Assembly: GCF_000626635.1 (NCBI RefSeq)
Contig: NZ_CP007451.1
Coordinates: forward strand, 2,604,001-2,668,000
Length of the DNA stretch: 64,000 nucleotides
Direction of reading: 5' to 3'
DNA from: Draconibacterium orientale
GTDB taxonomy: Bacteria; Bacteroidota; Bacteroidia; Bacteroidales; Prolixibacteraceae
Numbering within the stretch: the first letter of the stretch is position 1; every line of letters begins with the position of its first letter. Below are positions 63,180-64,000 of this stretch, piece after piece. Below the pieces are notes generated by a model. It was not told where the DNA came from. It saw only the letters and a list, made by a program, of their open reading frames with translations, and did no database searches. A program made the position numbers and the translations under genes.

Positions 63180-64000
63180 TTAATCCAGCCAGAACGACGG
63201 AGTGAAAAGTACCAGCACCGAATAAATTTCCAAACGGCCAATCACCATTAGCGCGGTTAAGAAATATTTGGCACCATCGGGTAAATGCAGGAAGTTGCTC
63301 ACCGGGCCAACAGTTCCAAATCCCGGGCCAATGCCGGCCATACTTGTTGCCACGGCACCGAACGAGGTTTTCAGGTCGTTAGTCCACAGCATCATTATCA
63401 TGGTGCTTATAATGAGGATCAGGTAGTAAAAAAGAACAAAAGTGAAAACCCGGTTAATGAGCTCGGGGCGTACAATATTTTTGTTGTAATGAACCACACG
63501 TACCACTGCGCTTGAAGAAAAATATTCTTTATAAAGTGTGCGTATGTGTTTAAAAACTACCAGGTGGCGGATAACTTTTACACCGCCGCCGGTTGATCCT
63601 GACGAGGCCCCGATTAACATAAGTATCGCAATTATTCCGATAGATTGTAGGGGCCACTGTAAATAATCGGCAGTGGCAAAACCGGTTGCCGTAATGATGG
63701 AGATTACCTGGAAAAAGGCATGACGGAAAGCCGGTTCGAATCCCATATCCTGGTGATGAAAGAAAAGTGACAGGGTGATGATCGTTCCGGCAACCAAAAT
63801 AATTTTTAAATACAGCCGGAGTTCTTCGTTCTTAAAAGCCGTTTTAAAATCGCCGCGTAACCAGAAAACGTGCACCACAAAGTTGATTCCTGAAAGCAGC
63901 ATAAAAAAAGTTACCGTGTATTGTATAAATGGCGAGAAACCGGCCAGGCTGTCGTTTTTTGTGGAGAAACCACCGGTGGCAATGGTGGCAAACGAATGGC
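63180..64000 (-). CDS. trkH: TrkH-type potassium uptake protein (C-terminal part, runs off the window end)
   Basis: The frame is open from the stop at 63180 to the last base, so this is the C-terminal ~273 residues of a TrkH/KtrB potassium channel subunit. Selectivity-filter glycines are visible: ATIATGGFSTKN (from beyond 63902), ITATGFATADY, ASSGSTGGGVKV and AGIGPGFGTVGP. Many hydrophobic helices. It imports K+ with a TrkA/KtrA partner that is not in the window. An internal ATG at 63902 is not the true start. Confidence 0.93.
   Translation of the reverse strand, partial: HSFATIATGGFSTKNDSLAGFSPFIQYTVTFFMLLSGINFVVHVFWLRGDFKTAFKNEELRLYLKIILVAGTIITLSLFFHHQDMGFEPAFRHAFFQVISIITATGFATADYLQWPLQSIGIIAILMLIGASSGSTGGGVKVIRHLVVFKHIRTLYKEYFSSSAVVRVVHYNKNIVRPELINRVFTFVLFYYLILIISTMIMMLWTNDLKTSFGAVATSMAGIGPGFGTVGPVSNFLHLPDGAKYFLTALMVIGRLEIYSVLVLFTPSFWLD

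Noticed and set aside
63728-63745. tRNA T-arm-like GGTTCGAATCCC
   Set aside because: It lies inside the trkH coding frame (minus strand) and no cloverleaf can be drawn around it.

Overview
The window looks like a chromosomal segment of a Bacteroidota bacterium, probably of the Bacteroidales/Marinilabiliales type (a marine Prolixibacteraceae-like genome would fit; this placement is inference). The evidence is: repeated TAnnTTTG -7 promoter boxes (some with a TTG 18-21 bases upstream) instead of E. coli-type -10 boxes; a gliding-motility/type 9 C-terminal domain protein; CarboxypepD_reg-like surface proteins; a DUF5687-type ABC permease; TIGR00266 and DUF151-UVR proteins; and moderate G+C. No rRNA, tRNA, CRISPR array, intact insertion sequence or phage gene was seen. 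Most genes are housekeeping.

Layout. 1-9.4 kb: the 3' end of a histidine kinase, a transaldolase-like aldolase, an M23/LysM peptidase, an esterase, aspartokinase, an MBL-fold hydrolase, an isochorismatase-like enzyme, a SIS sugar-phosphate isomerase and sucCD. 9.4-15.9 kb: ArsC/Spx-like protein, polyphosphate kinase, release factor 2 (with its programmed +1 frameshift), a secreted GH20 hexosaminidase and RecX. 16-20.9 kb: one leftward operon with a PadR repressor, three tandem paralogous membrane proteins, a large ABC permease and its ATPase. 21-27.9 kb: a secreted lamin-tail/CHU_C protein, asd, an exonuclease, serS, an esterase, and rpmA-rplU, in which L27 carries an unusual C-terminal helix-hairpin-helix extension. 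28-30.1 kb: a frameshifted sensor histidine kinase lying between two ~89% identical 99-bp copies of the rplU promoter/leader.

30.1-36 kb: an ECF sigma factor, a membrane partner, a transglutaminase-like protein and a small DUF4177-like protein, then a bifunctional-nuclease-family protein and a CNT nucleoside transporter. 36-46 kb: valS, two carboxypeptidase-regulatory-domain proteins, an exported 1-Cys peroxiredoxin, a coiled-coil lipoprotein, an orphan efflux adaptor and a second aspartokinase. 46-51 kb: a peptidase S9 remnant, fatty-acid desaturase, a lipoprotein, a DoxD-DoxA fusion and an MFS transporter. 51-52 kb is a ~1 kb gene-free island of hairpins, a degenerate 42-bp tandem repeat and a large cruciform. 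52-64 kb: a YhhQ-type transporter, a GHL10-like hydrolase with a CBM9-like partner, methylglyoxal synthase, phosphoglucomutase/phosphoglucosamine mutase, a second ECF-sigma/membrane-protein pair, RluB-type pseudouridine synthase, AIM24-like protein, dGTPase, a second structured gene-free island, and the 3' part of a TrkH potassium channel.

Connected functions: lysC (two copies) and asd make the first steps of the aspartate amino-acid pathway; sucCD belongs to the TCA cycle; glmM, SIS, RluB, RF2, SerS, ValS, L21 and L27 are core envelope or translation functions. The most distinctive material is the PadR/triplicated-membrane-protein/ABC operon, the duplicated rplU leader around a broken kinase, the L27 fusion, the paired ECF sigma modules, and the two structured non-coding islands.
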